A DNA stretch of 64,000 nucleotides from assembly GCA_023150875.1 (NCBI GenBank), contig JAKLKC010000037.1:1-64000 (forward strand), read 5' to 3'. The notes under the pieces are model-generated. The model did no database searches, was not told the DNA's origin, and saw only the letters and a list, made by a program, of their open reading frames with translations. This DNA comes from Myxococcota bacterium (GTDB taxonomy: Bacteria; Myxococcota_A; UBA796; UBA9615; JAKLKC01). Position numbers and translations under genes: made by a program. This document shows, piece after piece, positions 1 to 8,552 of the stretch; position 1 is the stretch's first letter, and each line of letters opens with the position of its first letter.

Positions 1-599
1 GCTCCCCCGTCCGGGCGACCGCACCACCACGCGCGGGGCTGCTGACCCTTCGCACGGACCACCGTGATCCGGGGGAGCACGAAGCGGCCGTCGGGGAAGC
101 CCGTCCAGGGGCCGCGGGCCGCCGGCGGCGCGAAACAGAAGCCACCCAGGAGGAGGGGCGCCGGACCCGAATCGGGAACCTCCACCCTCTCCGCCAGCGC
201 CGCCAACCGCGACGACAGGGAGCCCAGGCCCGCCCCGGGCCCGAGATCGAGGCGCGCGGCCTCGCCGAGCCCCACGTAGTCGGTCCCGTCCGGGGTCCGG
301 AACGCGGCGACCCGGCCCCTCGGCCAGCCGGCGACGAGGCGCGGGGGATCGAGGGGGAGGTCCCGCGGCCACTCCACCGGGACCACCCGCAGCGGACGCA
401 GGCCGGGGCGCCGCCCCGCAGGAGCTTCCGGACCGCCCGCCGAGGGGCGGAGGGACGCGTTTGGCGTAGCCAAACGCCCAGGGCCCGCCGCCTGCGGCGG
501 ATGAGGGTGCGGGACGCACCCGGAAGGGCCCTGGGGCGGACCCGAGGGCAGGGCCGAGGACGGCCCTGACCGAAGGTTTCCGCCACCGAGGTTGTTCAT
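1..599 (-). CDS. menF: Isochorismate synthase, N-terminal part (runs off window)
   Basis: Reading the minus strand from an ATG at 599 gives an open frame to the window edge, so only the N-terminal part is present. About 60 to 100 residues before the edge it shows the GGFxF and FPxxRFVLPR pattern typical of chorismate-binding isochorismate synthases. Such enzymes turn chorismate into isochorismate for menaquinone; the prenyl-synthase and MenA-like genes next door support that pathway. The first 50 or so codons translate a cluster of perfect hairpins (433-568) and are proline/glycine-rich, so the true start could lie downstream, for example at a TTG near 463. The catalytic C-terminal half is not visible. 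Confidence 0.75.
   Translation of the reverse strand, partial: MNNLGGGNLRSGPSSALPSGPPQGPSGCVPHPHPPQAAGPGRLATPNASLRPSAGGPEAPAGRRPGLRPLRVVPVEWPRDLPLDPPRLVAGWPRGRVAAFRTPDGTDYVGLGEAARLDLGPGAGLGSLSSRLAALAERVEVPDSGPAPLLLGGFCFAPPAARGPWTGFPDGRFVLPRITVVRAKGQQPRAWWCGRPDGG
433..568. repeat. Five-hairpin cluster at 5' end of menF
   Basis: Five short perfect inverted repeats follow one another: 433-450 (CCGCCC stem), 457-477 (GCGTTTGGC stem, 3-nt loop), 485-500 (CCGCCG stem), 505-521 (GGGTGCG stem, 3-nt loop) and 549-568 (CAGGGCCG stem, 4-nt loop). They lie inside the apparent first codons of the isochorismate synthase. The organisation resembles the two multi-hairpin repeats at 19.4 and 62.9 kb, but the GTTCAG ends are absent, so this is a different or strongly diverged element. 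It could act as an mRNA structure or be an insertion that was read in frame. Confidence 0.55.
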
Positions 600-673
600 G
601 GGGACTTGAACTCCTGCGAGCGCCACCATGATAGAGTGCCCGACGGCGGGCGACCAGGACCGAGGAGGGCCGA

Positions 674-1303
674 GTGCGAGGACCGGAGGACGGAGGCACC
701 ATCGAGGAAGCCGCAGACTCCGGGCAGGCGGTCCCCGGGGCCTCCCTGCTCGACCGTCGCGTCCTGGCCGTGTGTGACCGGGTGGGGGAGTTCATCGAGT
801 ACTGGGGCTTCAAGAGCGTGCAGGGACGGATCTGGACGCTCCTCGCCCTCTCCTCCCATCCCCGGAGCCAGCAGGACGTCGCCCGCACCCTGGACGTGAG
901 CAAGGCCCTGGTGAGTTCGACGATGGCTGAACTGGAGCGCCTCGGGCTCGTGGCGCAGACCGGCCCGCACCGCACCGCGCCGTACGCCGCGACCACGGAC
1001 GTCTGGCCGGTGATCTCGGACGTGCTCCGCGGTCGCGAGTGGATGCTGCTGGAGAGGGCTCGCCTGGCGCTGGAGGCGGCGGCGGAGGAGATGAGGGTGC
1101 GCGGAGAGGGCCCGTACGACCGCCGGAGGGTGGAGTTCCTGCTGGGCATGACCCGTGTGGGCCAGAGCCTGCTGAGGGTGCTGGTGAGCGTCCGCAGCCC
1201 CGAGACCCAGGGCCTCGCACGGGTGCTGAAGGACGCCGCCAGGCTCCTGGCCCAGGAGGTGGGCCGGCCCCATCCCCTGGAGAGGCTTCGGCGGCGGGGC
1301 TGA
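674..1303 (+). CDS. GbsR/MarR-type winged-helix regulator
   Basis: A 209-residue DNA-binding protein. Residues about 40 to 95 carry the conserved GbsR pattern: an EYWGF segment, then a helix-turn-helix read as SQQDVARTLDVSKALVSST with a following recognition helix and wing. The C-terminal 100 residues are helical and probably dimerise. The GTG start is chosen because an AGGAGGG ribosome site ends four bases upstream. It is divergent from the isochorismate synthase gene (74-bp gap) and is followed by prenyl-chain and MenA-like genes, so control of menaquinone genes is plausible but inferred. GbsR proteins are otherwise known from osmolyte regulation. Confidence 0.75.
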   Translation: MRGPEDGGTIEEAADSGQAVPGASLLDRRVLAVCDRVGEFIEYWGFKSVQGRIWTLLALSSHPRSQQDVARTLDVSKALVSSTMAELERLGLVAQTGPHRTAPYAATTDVWPVISDVLRGREWMLLERARLALEAAAEEMRVRGEGPYDRRRVEFLLGMTRVGQSLLRVLVSVRSPETQGLARVLKDAARLLAQEVGRPHPLERLRRRG

Positions 1304-1365
1304 GACGCGACGTGGGGCGGGGGCGGACCGGCCTGCCCCCCGGTGCTGGGAAGGACGAGACGCTG

Positions 1366-2391
1366 ATGTCCGGAGTCGTTCGCGCCATCACCGCCCGCGC
1401 CGCGAGGTCCACGGCCGTCGCCGAGCACGCCGTAGCCGCCCGGCGGGGGGTGGCGGCGTTCCTGGACGACCTCGAGGCGGACCCCCGCGCCGCCCTCGCG
1501 CCACGGTTCGGGCAGGCGCGGGTGCACCTGTTCCGGGAGCCGGGCAAGCTCGTACGCCCCATGATCGTCTGGCTGCTCGGGCGCTCCCTCGGCGTGGAGG
1601 GATCCCGACTCCGCCCCTACGCGGTGGTCACCGAGCTGATCCACGGCGCCAGCCTCCTGCACGACGACGTGATCGACCGCGCCCTCACCCGGAGGGGCCG
1701 CCCCAGCGCGAACGCGCTCTACGACAACACGCTGGCGGTCCTGGCGGGGGACTCCATCCTCGCCGAGGTCACCGGCCGACTCGCCGAGCTGGGGGACCTC
1801 GAGGTGGTGCGCGCGGTGTCGGCGACGATCCAGGACCTGGTCGCCGGGGAGTCCCTCCAGTACGAACTGCGCGGCCTGGTCCACGCCGACGTCCGCGCCT
1901 GCGTGGAGGTGGCCGAGCTGAAGACCGCCTCGCTCCTCTCCCTGTGCACCTGGCTTCCGGCGCGGATCGCCGGCCGGGAGGACCTGGCGCCGGACATGGC
2001 CGCCATCGGCAGGAACACGGGGATCTCGTATCAGCTCACCGACGACGTGCTGGACTTCGATGCCGAACATACGGGCAAACCTCCCTTCGCGGACTGGAGC
2101 GAGGGCAAGACGAACGCGGTCACCGCGGCCATGGTCGGCCTCCACCCCGAAGCCGAGGGGCCCCTGGCGGACTTCTTCGCGTCTGAGGCGAGGCGGGACG
2201 CCGCTCGCTGCCGCGAGGCGTACGGGAGGCTCTTTCCGGAGGCCGTCAGGGAGCAGGCGCTGGAGCAGGTCCGCGCCCTGGCGGAGGAGTACACCGCCCT
2301 GGCGGACCACCACGCCTCCGCGGTGCCGGACACGGCGGAAGGCCGCCTGTTCGAGCAGCTCCGCCGCAAGCTGCTGGGACGGCGGAGTTGA
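1366..2391 (+). CDS. Polyprenyl diphosphate synthase
   Basis: A trans-isoprenyl diphosphate synthase of 341 residues that would extend an allylic diphosphate with isopentenyl diphosphate to make the quinone side chain. It has a GKLVRP substrate segment near residue 60, the first aspartate-rich motif DDVID near residue 105 (LLHDDVIDRALTRRG) and the second one DDVLD near residue 229. The ATG at 1366 is used because homology begins shortly after it; the frame is open further upstream but overlaps the regulator gene. The stop overlaps the TTG start of the next gene (TTGA), which points to translational coupling with the MenA-like prenyltransferase. Chain length cannot be read from the sequence. 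Confidence 0.88.
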   Translation: MSGVVRAITARAARSTAVAEHAVAARRGVAAFLDDLEADPRAALAPRFGQARVHLFREPGKLVRPMIVWLLGRSLGVEGSRLRPYAVVTELIHGASLLHDDVIDRALTRRGRPSANALYDNTLAVLAGDSILAEVTGRLAELGDLEVVRAVSATIQDLVAGESLQYELRGLVHADVRACVEVAELKTASLLSLCTWLPARIAGREDLAPDMAAIGRNTGISYQLTDDVLDFDAEHTGKPPFADWSEGKTNAVTAAMVGLHPEAEGPLADFFASEARRDAARCREAYGRLFPEAVREQALEQVRALAEEYTALADHHASAVPDTAEGRLFEQLRRKLLGRRS

Positions 2392-3464
2392 TCGAGATCG
2401 TCCCCAGGGAACACCTCGACCGGGTCCTGAGGGACCCCGTCCGCACCGTGGGCGGGGTGCCCCACCGCGCTCTGGCGAGCGACGCCGGACGCCTGGGAAG
2501 CCCCTCGCGGCTGGCCCGCATGGTGGGACCGGGCTCCCGCGCACCCGCCGTGATCCGATGGGTCCCCCGCTCCTCCCTGGTCCGGACGCGCCCGCCGGCC
2601 TGGCGCGTGGCCGCCCTGCTGGTTCGTCCCATGGACCTCTCCCGGGGCGTGGTGCCCGCCGCCGTCGGGCTCGCGTCCGCGGGGGCGGCATGGGACGACC
2701 GCGCGGCCCTGGTGCTCCTCGCGGTCGCCTGCGTGCAGGCCGCGGCCCACCTGCTCAACGAGCTGCGAGACCACCTCGCCGGCCCCGACGCCCTGATCGG
2801 TCCCCGGGGCACCAAGGTGCTCCAGAGGGGGTGGGCGACGCCCCGGGGGGTGGCGGGCGGCGCGGCGGTCCTGCTGGTCCCGGCGATGGCCGCGGGGCTG
2901 TACCTGGCCTCGGGGAAGCCCGTGGCCCTTCTCGCCGCGCTGGGGGGCGCGGTGGCGGCGATGCCCTTCGTCGCTTCCTCGGCCCTTCCCCGGCGCGGGC
3001 CCGTCGCCCCCCTCCTGTTCGCCCTCGCCATGGGCCCGCTGCCCGCCGTGGGGGCGGCCCTCGCCACCACCGGCACCGCTCCCCCGGCGACCTGGGCGGG
3101 GGGTGCCGTGGCCGGACTCGCGGCGGGCCTCTACCGCCACGTCGCCGACCTCCGCCGGATGCCGGACGACGCGGCCCGCGGCCTGCGCTCCCCCGCCCTG
3201 CTGCTGGGCTTCGCCCGCGCGCGGGACGGGTCGCGATGGCTGGGGGGCGCCGTGGGGGCCGTGCCCGTCCTGCTCCATGTCGCGGGGCTCGCCCCTGCCT
3301 CCGCCCTGGCCGGGCCACTGGCCCTCCCGCTCCTGGCGTGGGCGCTGGCGCCGGCTCTGCGGGCGGAGACCCCCCACGATCCGGGGCTCGCCCGCGCGCT
3401 CCGGCGCCTCGGGCCCGCGAGCTGGCTCGTGGGGGCCGTGCTGGTCCTCGCATTCTGGGCGTAG
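2388..3464 (+). CDS. menA: UbiA-family prenyltransferase, MenA-like
   Basis: A polytopic membrane protein of 358 residues with about eight hydrophobic segments between residues 80 and 355. The first aspartate motif reads NELRDHLAGPD, matching the spacing of MenA (N, D at +4, D at +10), and a second acidic motif DLRRMPDD lies near residue 260. MenA transfers the polyprenyl chain to 1,4-dihydroxy-2-naphthoate in the membrane. The start is TTG, overlapping the stop of the polyprenyl synthase gene that would supply its substrate. The roughly 75 residues before the first membrane span are longer than usual and of unknown role; an internal start is possible. Confidence 0.75.
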   Translation: MIEIVPREHLDRVLRDPVRTVGGVPHRALASDAGRLGSPSRLARMVGPGSRAPAVIRWVPRSSLVRTRPPAWRVAALLVRPMDLSRGVVPAAVGLASAGAAWDDRAALVLLAVACVQAAAHLLNELRDHLAGPDALIGPRGTKVLQRGWATPRGVAGGAAVLLVPAMAAGLYLASGKPVALLAALGGAVAAMPFVASSALPRRGPVAPLLFALAMGPLPAVGAALATTGTAPPATWAGGAVAGLAAGLYRHVADLRRMPDDAARGLRSPALLLGFARARDGSRWLGGAVGAVPVLLHVAGLAPASALAGPLALPLLAWALAPALRAETPHDPGLARALRRLGPASWLVGAVLVLAFWA

Positions 3465-3523
3465 CGGTCCTGGCCCCCCGCGTCGCGGAAGGCGGGCGCC
3501 GCCCCGCTCCCGGTCCGCCGCCC

Positions 3524-5086
3524 TCACGTCCCCACTCCCGCCGCGATCGAGGACTCGGCGACCCGGGTGCGGAGTTGGATGGCCTCCGCGAGGTGGGGAG
3601 CTCCGATGTCCGCCTCCTCCGCCAGGTCGGCGATGGTCCGCGCGACCTTCAGGACGCGGTCGTGCCCGCGGGCGGAGAGGTAGAAGCGCTCCATGGCTGC
3701 CCGGAGGAGGCGCTCCGCGTCCGGGGAGAGGGAGCAGTAGCGCTCCACCTCCCGGCGGCTCATGCCAGCGTTGGTGCGGCAAGCCGGAGGCCGATCGGCG
3801 AACCGCCCCTGCTGGATGTCCCGGGCGCGCTCCACCCTCTCCCGGACCGAGCGGGAGGGTTCGCCCGGGGGCGCGCCCCTCAGCTCGGGGTACCGGACGC
3901 GGGAGACGTGGATCTGGAGGTCGACCCGGTCGAGCAGCGGGCCGCTGACCCGCCCCTGGTAACGCTGCACCGCCTGGGGCAGGCAACCGCAGGGCAGGTC
4001 GGGATCCCCGAGGCGGCCGCAAGGGCAGGGGTTCGCGGTCGCCACCAGGGTGAACCGGGCAGGGTACCGGACCGTGGCCCGGGCGCGCCCGATCGTGACC
4101 TCGCCGTCCTCCAGGGGTTGCCGCAGCACCTCCAGCACGGTCCGGGGGAACTCGGGGAGCTCGTCCAGGAAGAGCACTCCGTGGTGGGCCAGGGTGACCT
4201 CCCCCGGACGGGGCTGGCTGCCTCCCCCTATCAGCGCCTGGGGCGTGAGCGTGTGGTGCGGAGCGCGAAAGGGGCGGGTCCGGAGCAGACCGGCGTCCGA
4301 GTGGAGGAGCCCGGCGACGCTGTAGATCCTCGAGACCTCCAAGGCCTCGGGCCTCGACAGGGCAGGCAGGATGCCGGGAAGGCAGCGGGAGATCAGGGAC
4401 TTCCCCGCGCCGGGCGCCCCCACCATCAGGAGGTTGTGGTCCCCCGCGGCGGCGACCTCGAGCCCACGGCGCGCCTCGGCTTGCCCCTTGACGTCGGCCA
4501 GGTCCACCACCGGGATCTCCGCGTCCTCGGGCGCGCGGTCCTGGGGTGGGACGGCGGGGAGTGGGGGCTGGGGCTCGCCGCCTCGCAGCCACGACACGAC
4601 CTGGGTGAGCCGGACTACGGGGACGACCTCGATGCCGTCGACGAGTCCCGCTTCCCGGGCGTTGCCGACGGGCACCACCACCCCGGCGAGGCCCGCCTGG
4701 GCGGCGGCGAACGCGATTGCGAGCACGCCCCGGACGGGCCGGACCTCGCCGTCCAGGCTGAGCTCCCCCACGATGAGGTACCGGTCCGCCCGCTCGCCCG
4801 GGATCGCCCCCGCGGCGCGCAGGATCCCGACGGCGATGGGCAGGTCCAGGGCGGTCCCCTCCTTCCGGCTGCCGGCGGGGGCGAGGTTGACGGTGATCCG
4901 ACGCTTCGGGAACTCGAACCCGCTGTTGGCGATGGCGGAACGGACACGCTCCTTGCTCTCCCGGACGGCCACCGCCGGCAGACCCACCGTGGCCATGCCC
5001 GGCAGCCTCGCCTGCAGGTCGACCTCCACGTCGACGACGTAGGCATCGAGGCCGTCGATGGCCGCCGAGAGGACCCGCGCCCTCAT
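3524..5086 (-). CDS. comM: YifB/ComM-family Mg-chelatase-like AAA+ ATPase
   Basis: A full-length (520 aa) member of the YifB/ComM family. Residues 1 to 170 form the Lon-protease-like N-terminal domain (LPGMATVGLPAVAVRES, DLPIAVGIL). Residues about 195 to 400 are the Mg-chelatase-type AAA+ domain, with Walker A GAPGAGKS at 223-230 and a FLDELPEF Walker B further on. The C-terminal domain ends with the family's helical bundle. ComM is a hexameric helicase that promotes branch migration during natural transformation; in many non-competent bacteria its role is unknown. A possible DNA-receptor-like OmpA-HhH protein lies at 59840-60673. Confidence 0.9.
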   Translation of the reverse strand: MRARVLSAAIDGLDAYVVDVEVDLQARLPGMATVGLPAVAVRESKERVRSAIANSGFEFPKRRITVNLAPAGSRKEGTALDLPIAVGILRAAGAIPGERADRYLIVGELSLDGEVRPVRGVLAIAFAAAQAGLAGVVVPVGNAREAGLVDGIEVVPVVRLTQVVSWLRGGEPQPPLPAVPPQDRAPEDAEIPVVDLADVKGQAEARRGLEVAAAGDHNLLMVGAPGAGKSLISRCLPGILPALSRPEALEVSRIYSVAGLLHSDAGLLRTRPFRAPHHTLTPQALIGGGSQPRPGEVTLAHHGVLFLDELPEFPRTVLEVLRQPLEDGEVTIGRARATVRYPARFTLVATANPCPCGRLGDPDLPCGCLPQAVQRYQGRVSGPLLDRVDLQIHVSRVRYPELRGAPPGEPSRSVRERVERARDIQQGRFADRPPACRTNAGMSRREVERYCSLSPDAERLLRAAMERFYLSARGHDRVLKVARTIADLAEEADIGAPHLAEAIQLRTRVAESSIAAGVGT

Positions 5087-5277
5087 GGCGCCCCCCGGGA
5101 GGAGGGTCCTCCGCTTCGGAGCGCCCCCCGCGCCGATGGTCTCCCGCTGTCGTCCATGGGTCCGTCGCCTCCTGGGCCCTCAGGGAGCAAGGGGCGAGCC
5201 AGCGGGCGGACTCAACCTCAAGAGTGCGAAATCACTGGAAGAATCGGCGGAACCCGGAACGCGAGGCGTCCGGCGGA

Positions 5278-5320
5278 CCGTCCGATTTCCGGACGGATCG
5301 TCCGAGAACCGGTCGGACGG
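5278..5320 (-). terminator. Nested hairpin downstream of the 5331-5804 gene
   Basis: CCGTCCG at 5278-5284 can pair with CGGACGG at 5290-5296. In the alternative fold CCGTCCGA (5278-5285) pairs with TCGGACGG (5313-5320). It begins ten bases after the stop of the minus-strand gene at 5331 and precedes comM, so a transcription terminator is likely. There is no long T-run. Confidence 0.45.
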
Positions 5321-5330
5321 TCGGGGGCCC

Positions 5331-5804
5331 TCAGCGCCCCCCGCGGGCCGCCGGGAAGCGGGCGAGCACGTCCTCCGGGGTCGGGGGGACGACCCGGGCG
5401 AACCGCTCGCCGTGCCGCGTGTAGTCCCCCGAGACCGGGTCCATGGGGAGGTCCGCCTCGACGGGGAAGTAGCGGTTGAATGCCTCGGCCTCGTCCCGCA
5501 ACGGGCGGAGGTCCAGTCCGGCGACCTCCGCCGCCCAGCGCCGACCGAACTCGGCATCGTCCGCCGATTCCCTTCCCGCGCGCTCCCACGCCCTCTCCAC
5601 CCGGGACCAGAAGACCCTCAGCGCGTCCTCCCACCTCCGGGCACGCACGGCGAAGGCCGGCGCGCCCCCCATCGCCTTCACGCGGTCTCGGGCCGAGACG
5701 GTGAAGTTCACGGGGAGGAAGTCGAGGGGGCTCTGCCCGCCGCCCTGCGGGGCCGCGCCCTGGGGCGAGGTCGCCGTCCCTTGGGATCCCTTCCGGGTCG
5801 CCAT
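5331..5804 (-). CDS. Conserved-looking protein of unknown function
   Basis: A soluble 157-residue protein without signal peptide or membrane span. The first 30 residues are low-complexity (Gln/Gly/Pro); the rest is amphipathic helix with many Arg, Trp and Phe, including a FWSRVERAWERAG stretch and a LDLRPLRDEAEAFNRYFP segment. I do not recognise the family. The start at 5804 (ATG) was chosen because the reading frame upstream is proline-rich noise. It is a single gene between comM and a divergent exported protein, with a strong hairpin just past its stop. Confidence 0.55.
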   Translation of the reverse strand: MATRKGSQGTATSPQGAAPQGGGQSPLDFLPVNFTVSARDRVKAMGGAPAFAVRARRWEDALRVFWSRVERAWERAGRESADDAEFGRRWAAEVAGLDLRPLRDEAEAFNRYFPVEADLPMDPVSGDYTRHGERFARVVPPTPEDVLARFPAARGGR

Positions 5805-5997
5805 GTCCCGCGCTCCCTTCGGTGCAGCCAGACGAGGTAAGCCCGGCTCCGCCACGTCCGGCATGGGTATTCTAGGCGCCTCCCGAGGTGCGGGCACCCT
5901 GGCAGCGCCGCGGGGACGTCGTTGACCGGCGGGCGGCCCCGGTGTAACGTCCGGTCCGCCGGGTTCCGGGCTCGCCGCGGACCCCACCGGAGTCCCG

Positions 5998-6558
5998 ATG
6001 TCCAGGTCGGCCCTCGCCCTCGCCGTGTCATGCGCGGTGGCGCTCTGCCTCGCGGCCCCGCCCGCGGGGGCGGGTGGGCTCGGCGCGCTGGGGTTCGGGG
6101 GGTTCCAGAGCGGCCCCCTCCTGGGGCCGGGCCTCGACGACGACGATCCGGAGAACGACGGGTCGTCCTGGGCGGACGCGGGAGCGGGACTGGAGCTCGT
6201 CGTCGGACGGCGGGCCGCCCGCATCAACGGGCGCGCCCGCGCGCTCTACGCGGCGACGGTGGCGACCGGCGATGACGCAGCGCCTTCCCACAGCGGCGTC
6301 TTCACCTTCGGCCTCTCGGTACAGCTCCAGCCTAGAGTCGATTCCGCCGTCGGGATCTACGCCCTCCTCGATCTCGGCGTGTCCGGGATCGCGCTCTACC
6401 ACCAGGAGCGCCTGATCGTGGACGCCGGGATCGGCGCGCGCTTCTCCCTGGGCGGGCCCGCCGAGCTGTTCGTGGAGGCCGCCTGGATGATGCAGGCCCG
6501 CGACCACGTATGGCACGGTGCCCGGGCTTCGGGGGGGCTGCGGCTCCACTTCGACTGA
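5998..6558 (+). CDS. Exported small barrel-like protein
   Basis: A 186-residue secreted protein: residues 1 to 27 are a clear Sec signal peptide ending PPAGAGG. The mature part alternates hydrophobic and polar residues (GVFTFGLSVQLQPRV, GARFSLGGPAELFVEAAW) and ends in LRLHFD with a C-terminal aromatic residue, as small outer-membrane beta-barrels do. Residues about 40 to 55 are a short acidic stretch (DDDDPEND). No enzymatic motif is visible and the family is unknown to me. It stands alone between a divergent gene and the salvage genes. Confidence 0.6.
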   Translation: MSRSALALAVSCAVALCLAAPPAGAGGLGALGFGGFQSGPLLGPGLDDDDPENDGSSWADAGAGLELVVGRRAARINGRARALYAATVATGDDAAPSHSGVFTFGLSVQLQPRVDSAVGIYALLDLGVSGIALYHQERLIVDAGIGARFSLGGPAELFVEAAWMMQARDHVWHGARASGGLRLHFD

Positions 6559-6646
6559 ACGGGAAGGCCCGCCCCTCCCCTAGGGGCACCGGCGCGCAGC
6601 GAGAGGAAAGACGCCCCCGAACGGGCCACGCCCGGACGCGAGACCG

Positions 6647-7459
6647 ATGATCGACATCCAGAGCCGCGATCTGCCCGGGCTCCTCGGCGAGGTACCCCAC
6701 CGGTACGGCCCGGGCGTCCACGTCCTCTCGAACCCCTGGGCGGCGTCCCTGCTGGCGATCGCGTGCAGCCCCGACACCGTCCAGCCCCACTTCAATCGCC
6801 TCGTGGGGCGCCTCTACGACCTCCTGCTCGGCGCGGTCGTGGGGCTGGAGATGCCCCGCACGGTGGTGCGCGTCCCGACGCGCATGACCTTGCGGCACCC
6901 GGAGGTCGCCCTGGACACCGAGGTCGTGGATCCCCAGGTCCGGGTCGTGGTCGCGGGGGTCGCCCGGGCCGGCACCCTCCCGGCCCACCACGTCCAGGCG
7001 TCCCTGTGCGAGGTGCTCCCGCCCTCCAGGGTGCGGGTCGATCACCTGTACATGAACCGCCGGGCGGACGAGAGGGGCGAGGTCGTCGGGATCGACTTCG
7101 CGGGGTCGAAGATCGGCGGCCCCGTCACAGGCGCCCACCTCCTCCTGCCCGATCCCATGGGCGCGACCGGGCTCTCCATGGACTTCGCCCTGAGGCACTA
7201 CCGGGAGAGCGGCCGGGGGGAGCCCGCCCGAGTGGTGGCGATGCACCTCGTGGTGACGCCGGAGTACATCCGGCACATGGCGCGGACCCACCCCGAGGTC
7301 CAGATCTATGCCCTGAGGCTCGACCGGGGTCTCAGCGCACCGGGGGTCCTCTCCCTCCCCCCGGGCGAGCGCCCGGACGAGGAGCGTGGGCTCGACGAGC
7401 ACCAGTACATCGTGCCCGGCGCGGGGGGCGTCGGCGAGGTCATGAACAACAGCGACTGA
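6647..7459 (+). CDS. upp: Uracil phosphoribosyltransferase-like protein
   Basis: Type I phosphoribosyltransferase fold, 270 residues. The PRPP loop reads LLLPDPMGATG (family pattern DPMLATG), and the C-terminal uracil-binding segment YIVPGAGGVGE matches the YIVPGLGDAGD of UPRTs. UPRT makes UMP from uracil and PRPP. It is about 60 residues longer than typical bacterial UPRT, mainly because of longer linkers in the middle, and the third residue of the GLGD motif is altered, so substrate preference may differ. It is followed by hypoxanthine phosphoribosyltransferase and RidA genes on the same strand, suggesting a nucleobase-salvage operon. Confidence 0.75.
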   Translation: MIDIQSRDLPGLLGEVPHRYGPGVHVLSNPWAASLLAIACSPDTVQPHFNRLVGRLYDLLLGAVVGLEMPRTVVRVPTRMTLRHPEVALDTEVVDPQVRVVVAGVARAGTLPAHHVQASLCEVLPPSRVRVDHLYMNRRADERGEVVGIDFAGSKIGGPVTGAHLLLPDPMGATGLSMDFALRHYRESGRGEPARVVAMHLVVTPEYIRHMARTHPEVQIYALRLDRGLSAPGVLSLPPGERPDEERGLDEHQYIVPGAGGVGEVMNNSD

Positions 7460-7530
7460 CGCCTCCGCGTCCCCCCTCGCCGGGGCATCCACCCCGCGGC
7501 GGGCCCCAGCGCCCCAGGAGCCCAGCCCCC

Positions 7531-8127
7531 ATGCGCGACGAACGCGTCACCGTCCTGATCGACGAAGCCCGGATCGCCGAGCGTGTCGCCGTCCTGGCCA
7601 CCGCCATCACCCGGGACTACGCAGGGCTCGACCTGACCGTGATCGGGATCCTGAAGGGGTCCTTCCTGTTCATGGCGGACCTGGTACGGAGGATAGACCT
7701 GCACCTGACCTGCGACTTCCTGGAGCTGTCCAGCTACGGCGACGGGATGGCGAGCAGCGGCGTGGTCCGGATCAACAAGGACCTCTCCCAGCCCATCGCG
7801 GGGCGCCACTGCCTGGTGGTCGAGGACATCGTCGACACCGGTCTCACCCTCCGCTACCTCCTGGAGAACCTCTCCACCCGCGGCCCCGCGAGCGTCCGGG
7901 TCTGCACACTGCTGGACAAGCCGGAAGGGAGACGGACGGAGGTCGACGTGAGCTACGTGGGATTCCGGATCCCCAACGCCTTCGTCGTGGGCTACGGGCT
8001 AGACCTCGCCCAGCGGTTCCGCAACATCCCCTACGTGGGGGTCTACCATCCCGGCGGCGTGCCCGAGGGTCATGGCGTCCCGGACGTCTCGGAGCCACAC
8101 CTCGGCGCCGGGCGCCCCCAGACCTGA
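7531..8127 (+). CDS. hpt: Hypoxanthine phosphoribosyltransferase
   Basis: A 198-residue purine salvage enzyme that forms IMP (and usually GMP) from the free base and PRPP. Hallmarks are GILKGSFLFMADLVR near residue 40, the SSYGDG flexible-loop segment near residue 70, and the PRPP-binding motif VVEDIVDTGLTL near residue 100. The KPEGR and VGYGLD motifs later contact the base. The ATG at 7531 follows a CAGGAG ribosome site. A 70-bp gap separates it from the UPRT-like gene and 26 bp from ridA. The C-terminal 20 residues after VGVYHP are an extra low-complexity tail. Confidence 0.92.
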   Translation: MRDERVTVLIDEARIAERVAVLATAITRDYAGLDLTVIGILKGSFLFMADLVRRIDLHLTCDFLELSSYGDGMASSGVVRINKDLSQPIAGRHCLVVEDIVDTGLTLRYLLENLSTRGPASVRVCTLLDKPEGRRTEVDVSYVGFRIPNAFVVGYGLDLAQRFRNIPYVGVYHPGGVPEGHGVPDVSEPHLGAGRPQT

Positions 8128-8153
8128 CGCGGGGGAGAGGAGGAAACCGCCCC

Positions 8154-8546
8154 ATGCGACACCGCGTGGACACCCCGGCCGCTCCGGCGGCCATCGGCCC
8201 TTACTCCCAGGCGATCCGTGCGGGATCATGGGTCTTCGCCTCGGGGCAGATCCCCCTGGATCCCGCCACGGCGGCGATGGTCCAGGGGGACGTCGCCGCC
8301 GAGACGGAGCGGGTGCTCGCCAACCTCGGCGCGGTCCTGGAGGCGGCGGGCGCGTCCCTGGCCGACGTGGTCAAGACCACCGTCTACCTGGTGGACATGG
8401 CGGACTTCGGGGCCATGAACGAGGTCTACGCCCGGTGCTTCCCCGATCCCCCGCCGGCCCGCGCCACGATCGCGGTCCACCAGCTTCCCCGGGGGGCCCG
8501 GGTGGAGATCGACGCCATCGCCGTGATCGCCGGCGCCCCGCCCTGA
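8154..8546 (+). CDS. ridA: RidA family enamine/imine deaminase
   Basis: A 130-residue protein of normal RidA length. It shows GPYSQAIRAG near residue 15, the SGQIPLDP segment, the catalytic arginine in PPARATIAV near residue 105, and a conserved glutamate in VEIDAIAV at the end. RidA hydrolyses reactive enamines released by PLP enzymes. It lies 26 bp after hpt and ends 6 bp from the convergent ribonuclease D gene, leaving no room for a separate terminator. Its ATG is preceded by GGAGAGGAGG. Confidence 0.93.
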   Translation: MRHRVDTPAAPAAIGPYSQAIRAGSWVFASGQIPLDPATAAMVQGDVAAETERVLANLGAVLEAAGASLADVVKTTVYLVDMADFGAMNEVYARCFPDPPPARATIAVHQLPRGARVEIDAIAVIAGAPP

Positions 8547-8552
8547 ACCCGC

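Noticed and set aside
596-1273. Long minus-strand frame opposite the GbsR-like regulator
   Set aside because: Composition is Arg/His/Gly-rich with no family motif; it is the shadow of the clear plus-strand regulator.
2060-5479. Very long plus-strand open frame across prenyl genes and comM
   Set aside because: GC-rich DNA keeps non-coding frames open; the translation is Arg/Pro/Gly noise and overlaps three well-supported genes.
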